Of a stretch of DNA of 64,000 bases, positions 18,645 to 27,787 are shown piece after piece. The position numbers were made by a program, and so were the translations under genes. The notes under the pieces are model-generated. The model was given only the letters and a program-made list of their open reading frames with translations. It was not told the DNA's origin and did no database searches. The stretch comes from Paraburkholderia caledonica NBRC 102488 (GTDB lineage Bacteria > Pseudomonadota > Gammaproteobacteria > Burkholderiales > Burkholderiaceae), in the NCBI RefSeq assembly GCF_000685095.1, contig NZ_BAYE01000012.1:62001-126000 (forward strand). The letters are read 5' to 3'. Positions within the stretch are counted from its first letter, which is position 1. The number at the start of each line of letters is the position of its first letter.

Positions 18645-19535
18645 ATGTCTACCCTCTACGAATCCACGCTCCGCTCGCTGCCGTTGCTCGGCCGCGGAAA
18701 AGTCCGCGACAACTATGCAGTGGGCAACGACCAGTTGCTGATCGTCACGACCGACCGTCTGTCGGCGTTCGACGTCATCATGGGCGAGCCGATTCCGAAT
18801 AAGGGGTGCGTGCTCAACGAAATGGCGAACTTCTGGTTCGAAAAGCTCAAGCACGTGGTGCCGAATCACCTGACCGGCGTGGCGCCGGAATCGGTGGTGG
18901 CGGCGGACGAAGTCGAGCAGGTCAAGGGCCGCGCGGTCGTCGTGAAGCGCCTCGAGCCGATCCTCGTTGAAGCCGTGGTGCGCGGCTATCTGGCCGGCAG
19001 CGGCTGGAAAGACTACCAGGCCACGGGTTCTGTGTGCGGCGTCGAATTGCCGGCTGGTCTGCAAAACGCGCAAAAGCTGCCTGAGCCGATCTTCACGCCG
19101 GCAGCCAAGGCTGAGATGGGCCATCACGATGAAAACATCACGTACGACGACATGGAGCGTCGCATCGGCACCGAACTGTCGGCCACGATCCGCGACATTT
19201 CGATCAGGCTGTACAAGGAAGCTGCGGATTACGCCGCCACGCGCGGCATCATCATCGCCGACACGAAGTTCGAGTTCGGTCTGGACAACCACGGCAAGCT
19301 GTACCTGATGGACGAGGCGCTCACCGCCGACTCGTCGCGCTTCTGGCCGGCCGACCAGTATCAGGTCGGCACCAATCCGCCGTCGTTCGACAAGCAGTTC
19401 GTGCGCGACTGGCTGGAAACGCAGGACTGGGCGAAAGAGCCGCCCGCGCCGAAGCTGCCGGACGACGTTATCCAGAAGACGGGCGAGAAGTACCAGGAAG
19501 CGCTCGAACGCCTGACCGGGCAGAAGCTCGCCTGA
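18645..19535 (+). CDS. purC: Phosphoribosylaminoimidazole-succinocarboxamide synthase
   Basis: SAICAR synthetase (296 aa) of purine synthesis: joins CAIR and aspartate using ATP. Conserved parts are GKVRDNYAVG at the N-terminus, DRLSAFDVIM, VVRGYLAGSGWKDY and DTKFEFGLD. Length fits the longer, eukaryote-like PurC type rather than the 237-aa E. coli form. purE follows after 36 bases, so purC-purE-purK form a likely operon. Confidence 0.96.
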   Translation: MSTLYESTLRSLPLLGRGKVRDNYAVGNDQLLIVTTDRLSAFDVIMGEPIPNKGCVLNEMANFWFEKLKHVVPNHLTGVAPESVVAADEVEQVKGRAVVVKRLEPILVEAVVRGYLAGSGWKDYQATGSVCGVELPAGLQNAQKLPEPIFTPAAKAEMGHHDENITYDDMERRIGTELSATIRDISIRLYKEAADYAATRGIIIADTKFEFGLDNHGKLYLMDEALTADSSRFWPADQYQVGTNPPSFDKQFVRDWLETQDWAKEPPAPKLPDDVIQKTGEKYQEALERLTGQKLA

Positions 19536-19571
19536 CCAGATCCGCGACGTTCGAGAAAAGGAAGCCGCAAG

Positions 19572-20087
19572 ATGAGTGAAGCACAGACCCACACACATGG
19601 CGCGCCGGTTATCGGCGTGTTGATGGGCTCCAGTTCCGACTGGGAAGTAATGAAGAACGCCGTCGCGATCCTGCAGGAATTCGGCGTGCCCTACGAGGCA
19701 AAGGTCGTCTCCGCGCACCGCATGCCGGACGAAATGTTCGCCTATGCTGAAAGCGCGCGCGAGCGCGGTATCCGCGCGATCATCGCGGGCGCGGGCGGCG
19801 CGGCGCATCTGCCGGGCATGCTGGCAGCCAAGACCACGGTGCCGGTGCTCGGCGTGCCGGTGGCGAGCAAGTATCTGAAGGGTGTCGACTCGTTGCACTC
19901 GATCGTGCAGATGCCGAAAGGCGTGCCCGTCGCCACATTTGCAATCGGCGAAGCGGGCGCGGCGAATGCGGCGCTGTTCGCGGTCTCGATTCTGAGCGGC
20001 ACGAGCGGCGAATATGCAGCCAAGCTCGCGGCGTTCCGCGTGCGCCAGAACGAAGCGGCCCACGCAATGGTATTGCCGGCGCTGTAA
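19572..20087 (+). CDS. purE: N5-carboxyaminoimidazole ribonucleotide mutase
   Basis: Class I PurE (171 aa) that converts N5-CAIR, the PurK product, to CAIR. Signature GSSSDWEVMK at residues 19-28 and SAHRMPDEMFAYAESA, with GAGGAAHLPGM in the middle. The presence of purK downstream agrees with the two-step bacterial route. The start has AAGGAAG upstream. Confidence 0.96.
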   Translation: MSEAQTHTHGAPVIGVLMGSSSDWEVMKNAVAILQEFGVPYEAKVVSAHRMPDEMFAYAESARERGIRAIIAGAGGAAHLPGMLAAKTTVPVLGVPVASKYLKGVDSLHSIVQMPKGVPVATFAIGEAGAANAALFAVSILSGTSGEYAAKLAAFRVRQNEAAHAMVLPAL

Positions 20088-20243
20088 GCGCGCGCCGAAA
20101 AATGGGCCGATGCATCTGCTGAAAACGGACTCAGTAACGGCTCGATTGATACACACAGTCCTCTGTCAGACCCACCGGCCGGACGGTTGCCATTGCAGGA
20201 GTTGCAGAACTGCAGGCACACCCGGTCGCGACCGACCACTAAG

Positions 20244-21440
20244 ATGAACCCAGACAACACACCGGTTTCACCGATTTTGCCCGGCGCATGGCTCGGCATG
20301 GTTGGTGGCGGCCAGCTCGGCCGCATGTTCTGCTTTGCCGCTCAGGCAATGGGCTATCGCGTCGCCGTGCTCGATCCGGATGAAAGCAGTCCCGCGGGCT
20401 CGGTCGCCGACCGCCATCTGCGCGCGGCCTACGACGATGAAGCGTCGCTGACCGAACTCGCCCGGCTGTGCGCGGCGGTATCGACCGAATTTGAGAACGT
20501 GCCGGCCGCGAGCCTCGACTTCCTCGCGAAGACCACGTTCGTGAGCCCGGCCGGCAGGTGCGTCGCCGTGGCCCAGGATCGCATCGCCGAGAAGCGCTTT
20601 ATCGCGTCGTCGGGCGTGACGGTCGCGCCGCACGTGGTGATCGAATCGTCGGACGCGCTCGCCGCGCTTGACGATGCGAAGCTCGAAGCCGTGTTGCCCG
20701 GCATCCTCAAAACGGCTCGCATGGGTTACGACGGCAAGGGCCAGGTTCGTGTGCGCAACGCCGCCGAAGTGCGCGAGGCGTATGCGTCGCTCGCCGGCGT
20801 GCCGTGCGTGCTGGAAAAGCGCTTGCCGCTGAAGTTCGAAGTTTCCGCGCTGATCGCGCGCGCGGCGAGCGGCGCTTCGGTCGTGTACCCGCTCGCGCAA
20901 AACACGCATCGCGACGGCGTGCTGTCGCACACCATCGTTCCGGCGCCGGACGCAAGCGCCACACTCGTCGAGCAGGCGCAACAAGCCGCGCTGCAGATCG
21001 CCGACAAGCTCGGCTATGTCGGCGTGCTGTGTGTCGAATTCTTCATTCTCGAAGACGGCTCGCTCGTGGCCAATGAAATGGCGCCGCGTCCGCACAACTC
21101 CGGGCATTACACCGTCGACGCCTGCGCGACCAGCCAGTTCGAACAGCAGGTGCGTGCAATGACCGGCATGCCGCTTGGCGACACCCGCCAGCATTCGCCG
21201 GCAGTCATGCTGAACATTCTCGGCGACGTCTGGTTCCCAGGTGGCCCGAAGGGCGCGTCGGTCACGCCGCCATGGCACGAGGTCGCGGCGATGCCGGCGG
21301 CGCGTCTGCATCTGTACGGCAAGGAAGAAGCCCGTTGCGGCCGCAAGATGGGCCATGTGAATTTCACGGCTGCGACGCTCGAAGAAGCGCGCACGGCGGG
21401 GCGCGACTGCGCGCGGCTGCTACACATCGCCACGAGCTGA
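20244..21440 (+). CDS. purK: 5-(Carboxyamino)imidazole ribonucleotide synthase
   Basis: ATP-grasp enzyme (398 aa) that carboxylates AIR to N5-CAIR for PurE. Visible: GMVGGGQLGRMF at the start, KTARMGYDGKGQ in the ATP-grasp, EFFILEDGSLVANEMAPRPHNSGH at the end of the fold (metal-binding Glu and Asn). An earlier in-frame start at 20187 adds 19 residues without homology; the ATG at 20244 was preferred. The downstream sua5 gene starts 10 bases after the stop. Confidence 0.95.
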   Translation: MNPDNTPVSPILPGAWLGMVGGGQLGRMFCFAAQAMGYRVAVLDPDESSPAGSVADRHLRAAYDDEASLTELARLCAAVSTEFENVPAASLDFLAKTTFVSPAGRCVAVAQDRIAEKRFIASSGVTVAPHVVIESSDALAALDDAKLEAVLPGILKTARMGYDGKGQVRVRNAAEVREAYASLAGVPCVLEKRLPLKFEVSALIARAASGASVVYPLAQNTHRDGVLSHTIVPAPDASATLVEQAQQAALQIADKLGYVGVLCVEFFILEDGSLVANEMAPRPHNSGHYTVDACATSQFEQQVRAMTGMPLGDTRQHSPAVMLNILGDVWFPGGPKGASVTPPWHEVAAMPAARLHLYGKEEARCGRKMGHVNFTAATLEEARTAGRDCARLLHIATS

Positions 21441-21450
21441 CGCGCGAGCC

Positions 21451-22515
21451 ATGCCCAATCACCAGCAACCCGCCCAAGCCGGTGCAGACGCCGCAAATGC
21501 TCTGCCCGTGAGCGCCGAGCAAATCGAGCACGCAGCGGCGCTGCTCGACGCAGGCGGCCTCGTCGCGTTTCCCACGGAGACGGTCTATGGGCTCGGCGGC
21601 GACGCCGAGAACCCAGACGCGGTGGCTCGCATTTATGCGGCGAAGGGCCGGCCGGCGAATCATCCGGTGATCGTGCATCTGGCTCCGCAGGGCGATCCGC
21701 ACTACTGGGTCGAGTATTTGCCTCAGGAAGCGCAGCGTTTGATCGACGCGTTCTGGCCTGGGCCGCTCACGCTCATCCTGAAGCGCGCCGCGCGCATACC
21801 CTCGGCGGTCAGCGGCGGGCAGGATTCGGTTGGACTGCGCTGTCCTTCGCATCCTGTAGCGCAAGCGTTGCTGCAGGCGTTCAGCGCGTTGCGCGATGGA
21901 CATGGCGGCGTCGCGGCGCCCTCGGCGAATTGCTTTGGGCACGTGAGTCCGACCACCGCACAACATGTTCGCGAGGAGTTCGGCAGCGCGATTCATGTGC
22001 TCGACGGCGGCGCGTCCGACGTCGGTATCGAATCGACAATCGTCGATTTGTCGCGTGGTTTTCCAGCTTTGCTGCGACCGGGCCGCGTCACGCCGCAAGA
22101 CATCGCCGACGTGCTCGGTGAAGCCCCGCGCCTTCCCGACGGCTCCGACGCAACGGCGCCCCGTGCGTCCGGAACGCTGAAGGCGCACTACGCGCCTCGC
22201 ACGCCGTTGGCGCTGTTGTCGTTCTCTGCGCTGGAACCGGTGCTGGCCGCCCGCGAGCCGGGCGAGCGCGTTGCGCTGGTTGCCCGCGCTTCGCGCGCGG
22301 GGCATTGGGCCGACGCCGAAGGCGTGCATTTCATTGCGGCCCCGGAAGATCCGCATGTGTATGCACGCGAGTTGTACGGCTTGCTGCGGGCGCTCGATCG
22401 TGCCGACGTCACGCGCATTTTGATCGAGAAGTTGCCGGATACGATCGAATGGATCGCCGTGAATGACCGCCTGGGCCGCGCGGCGGCGGCGTTCGAAGCG
22501 CAAAGCCACGCCTGA
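21451..22515 (+). CDS. Threonylcarbamoyl-AMP synthase (Sua5/YrdC/YwlC family)
   Basis: Makes L-threonylcarbamoyl-AMP from Thr, bicarbonate and ATP for t6A37 modification of ANN-decoding tRNAs. At 354 aa it has the YrdC domain (FPTETVYGLGGDA, KGRPANHPVIVH, SVGLRCPSHP, APSANCFGHVSPT) plus the C-terminal Sua5 domain after a linker near residues 225-250 (TLKAHYAPRTPL). It is tightly linked to purK and ends the plus-strand purine run at a bidirectional terminator. Confidence 0.93.
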   Translation: MPNHQQPAQAGADAANALPVSAEQIEHAAALLDAGGLVAFPTETVYGLGGDAENPDAVARIYAAKGRPANHPVIVHLAPQGDPHYWVEYLPQEAQRLIDAFWPGPLTLILKRAARIPSAVSGGQDSVGLRCPSHPVAQALLQAFSALRDGHGGVAAPSANCFGHVSPTTAQHVREEFGSAIHVLDGGASDVGIESTIVDLSRGFPALLRPGRVTPQDIADVLGEAPRLPDGSDATAPRASGTLKAHYAPRTPLALLSFSALEPVLAAREPGERVALVARASRAGHWADAEGVHFIAAPEDPHVYARELYGLLRALDRADVTRILIEKLPDTIEWIAVNDRLGRAAAAFEAQSHA

Positions 22516-22561
22516 GCTCTCGCGTCTCCCAAAGCGCTCCAGAGCAGCGCAAGCGCGCAAT

Positions 22562-22615
22562 AAAAAACGCCTGGCTGCAATCGACACACTCACACAGTCG
22601 ATCAGCCAGGCGTTT
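22562..22615. terminator. Bidirectional terminator between convergent genes
   Basis: Thirteen-pair stem (22565-22577 with 22603-22615), two-base bulge and six more pairs (22580-22585 with 22597-22602). Six A at 22562-22567 give a T run on the minus strand, so it stops the lipase transcript best; it also faces the sua5 gene. Confidence 0.8.
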
Positions 22616-22671
22616 CGCATTCCAACCTTCACAGCTCAAGACCGCGTCACGCGCGGTCTCCCGAACTCCAC

Positions 22672-23922
22672 TTATTTACCCAGCCCGGTCGCCGCGATCT
22701 GCTGCTGGACATACTGCGCGAACAACGCGTGCATGTGCGTGCTCGGGTGGACCGTGTCCGCGAACATGTAGGTCTGGTCGGCACCGGCCGCCGTGTAGGT
22801 TTGCGGCGAGCAGAACAGCGAAGAGGCGAACTGGCTGCCGTACTGCTCCGGAGTCAGTCCGTTCGTGGCGGCGGGATTGGTCCGGGCGTAAGCCGTTGCG
22901 TTGGCCTGCATCGCGCTCAGGTTGCACGCGGTGTCGGTGTTGGACACCGTGAAGCCGAGCGCCTTGTAGTTCGGCAACTGCTGATCCTGCCATGCGAACG
23001 CATCGACCACGATCACTTTGCCCGTGCCCACGAGGCCGAGCGCCGTGAGGTTTTGAACGAAGAGATAGTTATACGCGGCGGCGATTCCCGACAGCAGCGC
23101 GGCGGAACCCGGTGTCTTCGCGTTGGATGCGACGCCAAGCGGCGTATTGCCAATGTCGGGCACAGTCGAGACCACCACGTGGGTCGCACCCGCGCCAACA
23201 ATGGTTTTGACTTGCGCGGCCAGTTGGGCGGCGGCCTGAGCGACTTGCGGGTTAGCCAGCTGCTGCAGATAGCCGACGATAAACGCGACCTGGCCTGCCT
23301 GTGTGTTCGGCAGCTTGCCCGCCTGCACGAGCAGAGGGTATTGCGTCTGTAGCGCGGTGCCGAGCGCGGTCAGGTTAGCGGTGTTTTCCGCGAACTGGAA
23401 GATGTCGTTCGCTCCGCCGTTCACGAGCACCAGCTGATTCGGGTTGAAGCTCGAATGGGCACCGAGGTAGTTCGCGACCTGAGTCACGATGGGCACCGTC
23501 GTGGCTGCCATGTTGTTAGGCGCCCAGCCTTTGCCCTGAGCATTAACGACGTCCGAGCCGCCCTGGGCATAACCGTAGCCGCCCGTTGCGACCAGCGGCT
23601 GGCCGAAGCCGCCGAGGTATGCCGGCTTCAAGGTGTCGCCGTAATACTCTGCCACTTTCTGCGTCCACACTTCGCCCGGATTGGTCGTGAAGCGACCGCC
23701 GCCGAAGCTGCCCTGAATCACCGGCGAATAGGTGCCGGCGTCCGACAGGCTGTCGCCGAACGAAACGACTTGCAACTTGACGCCGCCCGCAGGCGTGCTG
23801 CTGGCGTTGTTGTTATTGTCGCTGCCACCGCCGCACGCGGCGAGCAGCGCAAACGCCGCGCTCGCGATGGCGGTTTGCGAGAGGCGCAACCAATGCTGTT
23901 TCCTCGATGCTGTGTGCTTCAT
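22672..23922 (-). CDS. SGNH/GDSL-family hydrolase lipoprotein
   Basis: Predicted secreted esterase or lipase of 416 aa. The signal peptide ends in lipobox LLAAC with Cys at residue 30, then an Asn/Ser-rich linker. GDSL block I FGDSLSDAG holds the nucleophile Ser, NGGAND is block III, and DTVHPSTHMH is block V with Asp and His. Unlike EstA-type enzymes there is no C-terminal beta-barrel, so it is a lipoprotein and not an autotransporter. The start at 23922 has GAGGAG upstream; a longer frame to 24081 lacks a signal peptide at its start. Confidence 0.9.
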   Translation of the reverse strand: MKHTASRKQHWLRLSQTAIASAAFALLAACGGGSDNNNNASSTPAGGVKLQVVSFGDSLSDAGTYSPVIQGSFGGGRFTTNPGEVWTQKVAEYYGDTLKPAYLGGFGQPLVATGGYGYAQGGSDVVNAQGKGWAPNNMAATTVPIVTQVANYLGAHSSFNPNQLVLVNGGANDIFQFAENTANLTALGTALQTQYPLLVQAGKLPNTQAGQVAFIVGYLQQLANPQVAQAAAQLAAQVKTIVGAGATHVVVSTVPDIGNTPLGVASNAKTPGSAALLSGIAAAYNYLFVQNLTALGLVGTGKVIVVDAFAWQDQQLPNYKALGFTVSNTDTACNLSAMQANATAYARTNPAATNGLTPEQYGSQFASSLFCSPQTYTAAGADQTYMFADTVHPSTHMHALFAQYVQQQIAATGLGK

Positions 23923-24016
23923 GTTGACTACATCTCCTCGTATGTTTGGCCCTTGCGCCATGTATTGCAGGCCGCGTCCACCGCGTCGGCGGCGTGACGA
24001 CAGCTTACAGAATCTT

Positions 24017-24970
24017 CTACGGTCTGCGTCGTGCGGAAAACGCGGCCCTATCGTTGGTGTCGTTGATGGTTGCGTGCGCAAGCGCGGCCGTTGAGCCGCC
24101 GCTGCTACGCGCGTGATAATCGGCCGCCCACGCGGGCGGTGCGAAAAGCGCTCGCAGCTTGTTGCGCGCGCCGTGCACGCTCGCGAAGTCGCGCGTCATC
24201 GACGCCCATTCGTGGAACGTCACCTTCAGCGGGTTATACGTATCGAGCGGCTCCACGATGCCGTACACGGGCGGCTCGCGCGGGTCCTCGTCGACGTAGC
24301 TGCCGAACAGCCGGTCCCAGACCACGAGCACGCCAGCGAAGTTGCGATCGATATAGCGGTCATTGCGCGCGTGATGCACGCGATGAATCGACGGCGTGTT
24401 GAATATGTACTCGAGCCAGCCGAGCTTGCTGCCGAATTTACCGATCGCCTGCGTATGCACGAAAAACTGGAAGCCCAGGTTGATCAGCACGATAGCGACG
24501 ATCTGCTTCGGCGGAAACCCGAGTACGGCGAGCGGAATCCAGAAGATCCACATGCCAGCCACCGGATACATCAGGCTCTGGCGGAACGCGGTCGAAAAAT
24601 TCATCCGCACCGACGAGTGGTGCACGACATGCGCGGCCCATAGCCATCGCACGCGGTGGCTGCAACGGTGAAACACGTAGTAGAGCAGATCCTGCGCGAC
24701 GAACAGCACGGCAAACGAAAGCCAGCCTGCGTGCCACGTGTAGACGCGGTAGTGATCGTAGAAGAATGCATAAACAGGGATGATCGCGAGCCAGGCGAGC
24801 TTGTCGGCGGCTTGCTGCATGAGCGCGAGCGCTACGTTGCACAGCGTGTCGCGCCAGCTATAGAGCCGCGCGCCGGGGCGCGTTCGCCGCAGGTGCCACG
24901 CCTCCCAGCCGATACATGCGAGAAAGACTGGCGCCATGGCGAGCAGCAGCAATTCGGCGTCGAATTGCAT
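24017..24970 (-). CDS. Fatty acid hydroxylase / sterol desaturase family membrane protein
   Basis: Diiron membrane oxygenase family protein of 317 aa. The eight-His pattern is present: HRCSH, HVVHH and HRVHH with intervening helices. Bacterial members hydroxylate or desaturate lipids; the substrate here is unknown. The ATG at 24970 has GGAGGA upstream. A frame extension to 25060 lacks a good site. The last 40 residues are low complexity. Same strand as the lipase and dacB genes, but spacing of about 95-150 bases leaves operon status open. Confidence 0.88.
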   Translation of the reverse strand: MQFDAELLLLAMAPVFLACIGWEAWHLRRTRPGARLYSWRDTLCNVALALMQQAADKLAWLAIIPVYAFFYDHYRVYTWHAGWLSFAVLFVAQDLLYYVFHRCSHRVRWLWAAHVVHHSSVRMNFSTAFRQSLMYPVAGMWIFWIPLAVLGFPPKQIVAIVLINLGFQFFVHTQAIGKFGSKLGWLEYIFNTPSIHRVHHARNDRYIDRNFAGVLVVWDRLFGSYVDEDPREPPVYGIVEPLDTYNPLKVTFHEWASMTRDFASVHGARNKLRALFAPPAWAADYHARSSGGSTAALAHATINDTNDRAAFSARRRP

Positions 24971-25119
24971 GGTGTCTTCCTCCGTGGTCCCTTGTCGCCG
25001 CGTGATATGCCGCGGTGTTTTGTCGTGTTGCTGTGCGAGCGCGCAGCGCGTCTCGGACACTGCTCGACAGCGTACACGCTTAAGGTCTCACCGCGCGCCG
25101 CCTTCGCTAGAAGGAATCC

Positions 25120-26817
25120 TCAATGCGCGTCGTGTTTGCGCGGGTTTTTCCTGGGCTTGCCATGTGGTGCCACGCTGGCCGATTCCGCGACAGGCGCCGA
25201 GATTCTGCTGAAGCCTTGGTTTGGTCCTTGATACACCCATTCGAGCAGCGCGTCGTGCGCGGCGCGCGCGGCCTCAGAGTGCGGATCGTTGATGAAGCTC
25301 ACCACCACGTAGCTGTTGCCGTCCGCCGATGCCACGTAGCCCGCAATCGCCCGCACGTCGCGCAAGGTGCCGGTCTTGATTTGCGCGTTGCCGCCCGCGC
25401 CCTGGTTGGTCAGCCGGTTGCGCATGGTGCCGTCGACACCGGCGATCGGCAGCGACTGCACGAACACCTGGGCGACAGGGCTCGCGTTGGCGCGTTGCAG
25501 CAGGTCGGCGAGCGACAGCGCGGTGATGTGCTCCTCGCGCGAGAGGCCCGAGCCGTTGTCGAGCGTCAGATATTCCATGTCGATGCTGTCACGCCGCAGG
25601 AACGCCTCGATCGCGCGGGCTGACTTGGCGGGCGTCGCAGGCCCTTTTTCTTCAGCCGCTCCGATCGACAGGAACAGGTTGCGCGCCATTGTGTTGTTGC
25701 TGAACTTGTTGATGTCGCGAACGATATCTGACAGCACCGGCCCCTGATGCGTGGCCACCGGTTTTGCGCCGACGGGCACGGCGCCTTCACGCGTCGCGCC
25801 GCTGAAGGTGCCGCCCGTCTGCTGCCACAAAGCGAGGAAGCCGCCCGCGAAGAACGCCGAGTGATCGAGCACCGCGACGTTGACGGTGCGCGGGCCGCAG
25901 CGCACCGAATAGTCGCCGGCGAACGATGCGACGAGCGTGCCGTTCGGCGTCGGCGTGACGGTGGGCGACACGGATGCCGCTTCGCCGCGGCATGGGCCGT
26001 TGACCGCGCGCATCTGATTGTCGATCTGCAACTGTGCAAGCGCGGGTAGCACGTCGATCGTGACGGTGCCGTCCGATGAAGGCGTCAAGGTGAACGATAG
26101 CGACTTGAATGCGTACAGCAGCGGGTCGGGCCCGACGTTATACGGCGCGCTCGCGTCGTCGTCGAACGGCGGCAGATCGCGCGTCGACGGATCGAAGTAG
26201 CGCTTGTCTAGCACGAGCGCGCCGTCTATACCGCGAATCCCCGCCTTGTGGATCTTCTGCACGAGGTCGATGAGTTCTTCGGGCACGAGCTTCGGGTCGC
26301 CCGTACCTTGAATGTACAGATTGCCGTGCAGCACGCCGTTGGCGTCGACTGTGCCGTCGGCGTACGCGTTGGTGCGCCAGCGGTAGTCGGGGCCCAGAAT
26401 CGACAGACCGGAGTAGGTGGTGACGAGCTTCATCGTCGAGGCGGGCATCATCGGCTTGCCCGCATTCAGCGCGACGATCGGCGTGCGATCGCCGACTTTT
26501 TCGATGACCACGCTGATCGACGACAACGGCACATGCGCGCGCTGCAAGCCGATCATCACCGATTGCGGCAACACGGTGCTGACGTTGACGCTCGGATGTG
26601 CCGCCTTGACGCGCGCCTGCGCAGCAAGCGGCAGCGACGCGCCACCGGCGAGCGCGGCACAAACGAGCAGCCATGCGCTCGCGTGCGACGCCGCGCGGCG
26701 CGGCGCGACAGAAACAGAGCAGGCGGACAAGGATGCGATGAACGACGACGTTAAGCGCGAGCGCAGCGCCGCTTTATGAAGATGGCGTGCGGCGAAAGAC
26801 AGGAAAGCGTGCGTCAT
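25120..26817 (-). CDS. dacB: D-alanyl-D-alanine carboxypeptidase/endopeptidase (PBP4 family, S13)
   Basis: Periplasmic penicillin-binding protein of 565 aa that trims or cleaves peptidoglycan cross-links. Active-site motifs: S127-T-M-K130 (SxxK), FSNNTMARN (SxN) and IKTGTL (KTG). The family-specific inserted domain lies between the first two. The N-terminal 70 residues are unusually long before a plausible signal peptide (WLLVCAALAGGASLPLAAQA); the true start may be internal. TTG at 26835 would add six residues. It is divergent from the response-regulator gene. Confidence 0.92.
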   Translation of the reverse strand: MTHAFLSFAARHLHKAALRSRLTSSFIASLSACSVSVAPRRAASHASAWLLVCAALAGGASLPLAAQARVKAAHPSVNVSTVLPQSVMIGLQRAHVPLSSISVVIEKVGDRTPIVALNAGKPMMPASTMKLVTTYSGLSILGPDYRWRTNAYADGTVDANGVLHGNLYIQGTGDPKLVPEELIDLVQKIHKAGIRGIDGALVLDKRYFDPSTRDLPPFDDDASAPYNVGPDPLLYAFKSLSFTLTPSSDGTVTIDVLPALAQLQIDNQMRAVNGPCRGEAASVSPTVTPTPNGTLVASFAGDYSVRCGPRTVNVAVLDHSAFFAGGFLALWQQTGGTFSGATREGAVPVGAKPVATHQGPVLSDIVRDINKFSNNTMARNLFLSIGAAEEKGPATPAKSARAIEAFLRRDSIDMEYLTLDNGSGLSREEHITALSLADLLQRANASPVAQVFVQSLPIAGVDGTMRNRLTNQGAGGNAQIKTGTLRDVRAIAGYVASADGNSYVVVSFINDPHSEAARAAHDALLEWVYQGPNQGFSRISAPVAESASVAPHGKPRKNPRKHDAH

Positions 26818-27120
26818 GGACGGGCGAGAAAGCAAAATGTCAGGGCGTGCAGCACGCGGCGATTCAAAGCAATGGAGATGCGCTGCACGAAGGTTCGCAG
26901 CGCGTCGGCGAGTTCGTCATTGCGCATGCGGCATTGAGGCATTCGAGCTCGCGCGCATTGCTTGCGTACTACGTGAGTCAAGCCCCAAAACCGCCGCGCG
27001 ATGCAAAGCGCCCATTGTAGTGACATGCCGCCGGCCTGCGGTGAAAAAAGCGCCACACGGCGCGCACGCGCAGAGCGGGCGCTAGAATGCGGCATCATCG
27101 AATGTTGAGGAAACGGGATC
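26818..27120. other. Divergent intergenic region dacB / response regulator
   Basis: 303 bases with no convincing gene. TAGAAT at 27083-27088 is a candidate -10 for the two-component operon, but the -35 position is GC-rich and poor. No TTAAG direct repeat like the one at 29158 is present, so no autoregulation box was seen. Confidence 0.4.
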
Positions 27121-27783
27121 ATGCGCATCTTGCTAGTCGAAGACGACCGGATGATCGCCGAGGGCGTACGCAAGGCGCTGCGCGGCGAAGGCTTCGCGGT
27201 CGACTGGGTGGAAGACGGCGAAGCGGCGCTCAGCGCGGCGGGCAGCCAGCCCTACGACCTCGTATTGCTCGACCTTGGGCTGCCCAAGCGCGACGGTCTG
27301 GATGTGTTGCGCACGCTGCGCGCGCGCGGCCACGCTTTGCCGGTGCTGATCGTCACGGCGCGCGACGCGGTGGCCGACCGCGTGAAGGGTCTCGACGCCG
27401 GCGCGGACGATTACCTCGTCAAGCCATTCGATCTCGACGAACTCGGCGCGCGTATGCGCGCACTGATCCGTCGTCAATCGGGCCGCAGCGATTCGACAAT
27501 CCGCCACGCCAACCTGACGCTCGATCCCGCGTCGCATCAGGTCACGCTCGACGGCGCGCCGGTGGCCTTATCGGCGCGAGAGTTTGCGCTGCTCGAAGCG
27601 CTGCTCGCCCGGCCCGGCGCCGTGCTCTCGAAGAGTCAGCTGGAAGAAAAAATGTACGGCTGGGGCGAGGAGATCGGCAGCAATACCGTCGAGGTCTACA
27701 TTCATGCGCTGCGCAAGAAGCTCGGCGCGGACCTGATCCGCAACGTGCGTGGCCTTGGCTACATGATTGCCAAGGAAGCCTGA
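27121..27783 (+). CDS. OmpR/PhoB-family response regulator (QseB/PmrA-like)
   Basis: Two-domain regulator of 220 aa: receiver with acidic pocket E7-D8-D9, phospho-acceptor D51 in LLDLGLP, T in VTARD and K in VKPFDLDEL; then a C-terminal winged helix (LSAREFALLEALL, EVYIHALRKKL, VRGLGYMI). The sequence style is closest to QseB/PmrA/TctD. GAGGAAACGGG precedes the ATG. The sensor kinase starts 4 bases after the stop, so they form one operon. A PmrA-like direct repeat before the next gene suggests that gene as a target. Confidence 0.93.
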   Translation: MRILLVEDDRMIAEGVRKALRGEGFAVDWVEDGEAALSAAGSQPYDLVLLDLGLPKRDGLDVLRTLRARGHALPVLIVTARDAVADRVKGLDAGADDYLVKPFDLDELGARMRALIRRQSGRSDSTIRHANLTLDPASHQVTLDGAPVALSAREFALLEALLARPGAVLSKSQLEEKMYGWGEEIGSNTVEVYIHALRKKLGADLIRNVRGLGYMIAKEA

Positions 27784-27787
27784 GCCG

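Noticed and set aside
26816..27085. 89-codon frame in the dacB-response regulator gap
   Set aside because: Arg/Ala/Cys-rich low-complexity translation, no ribosome site, overlaps the dacB start region.
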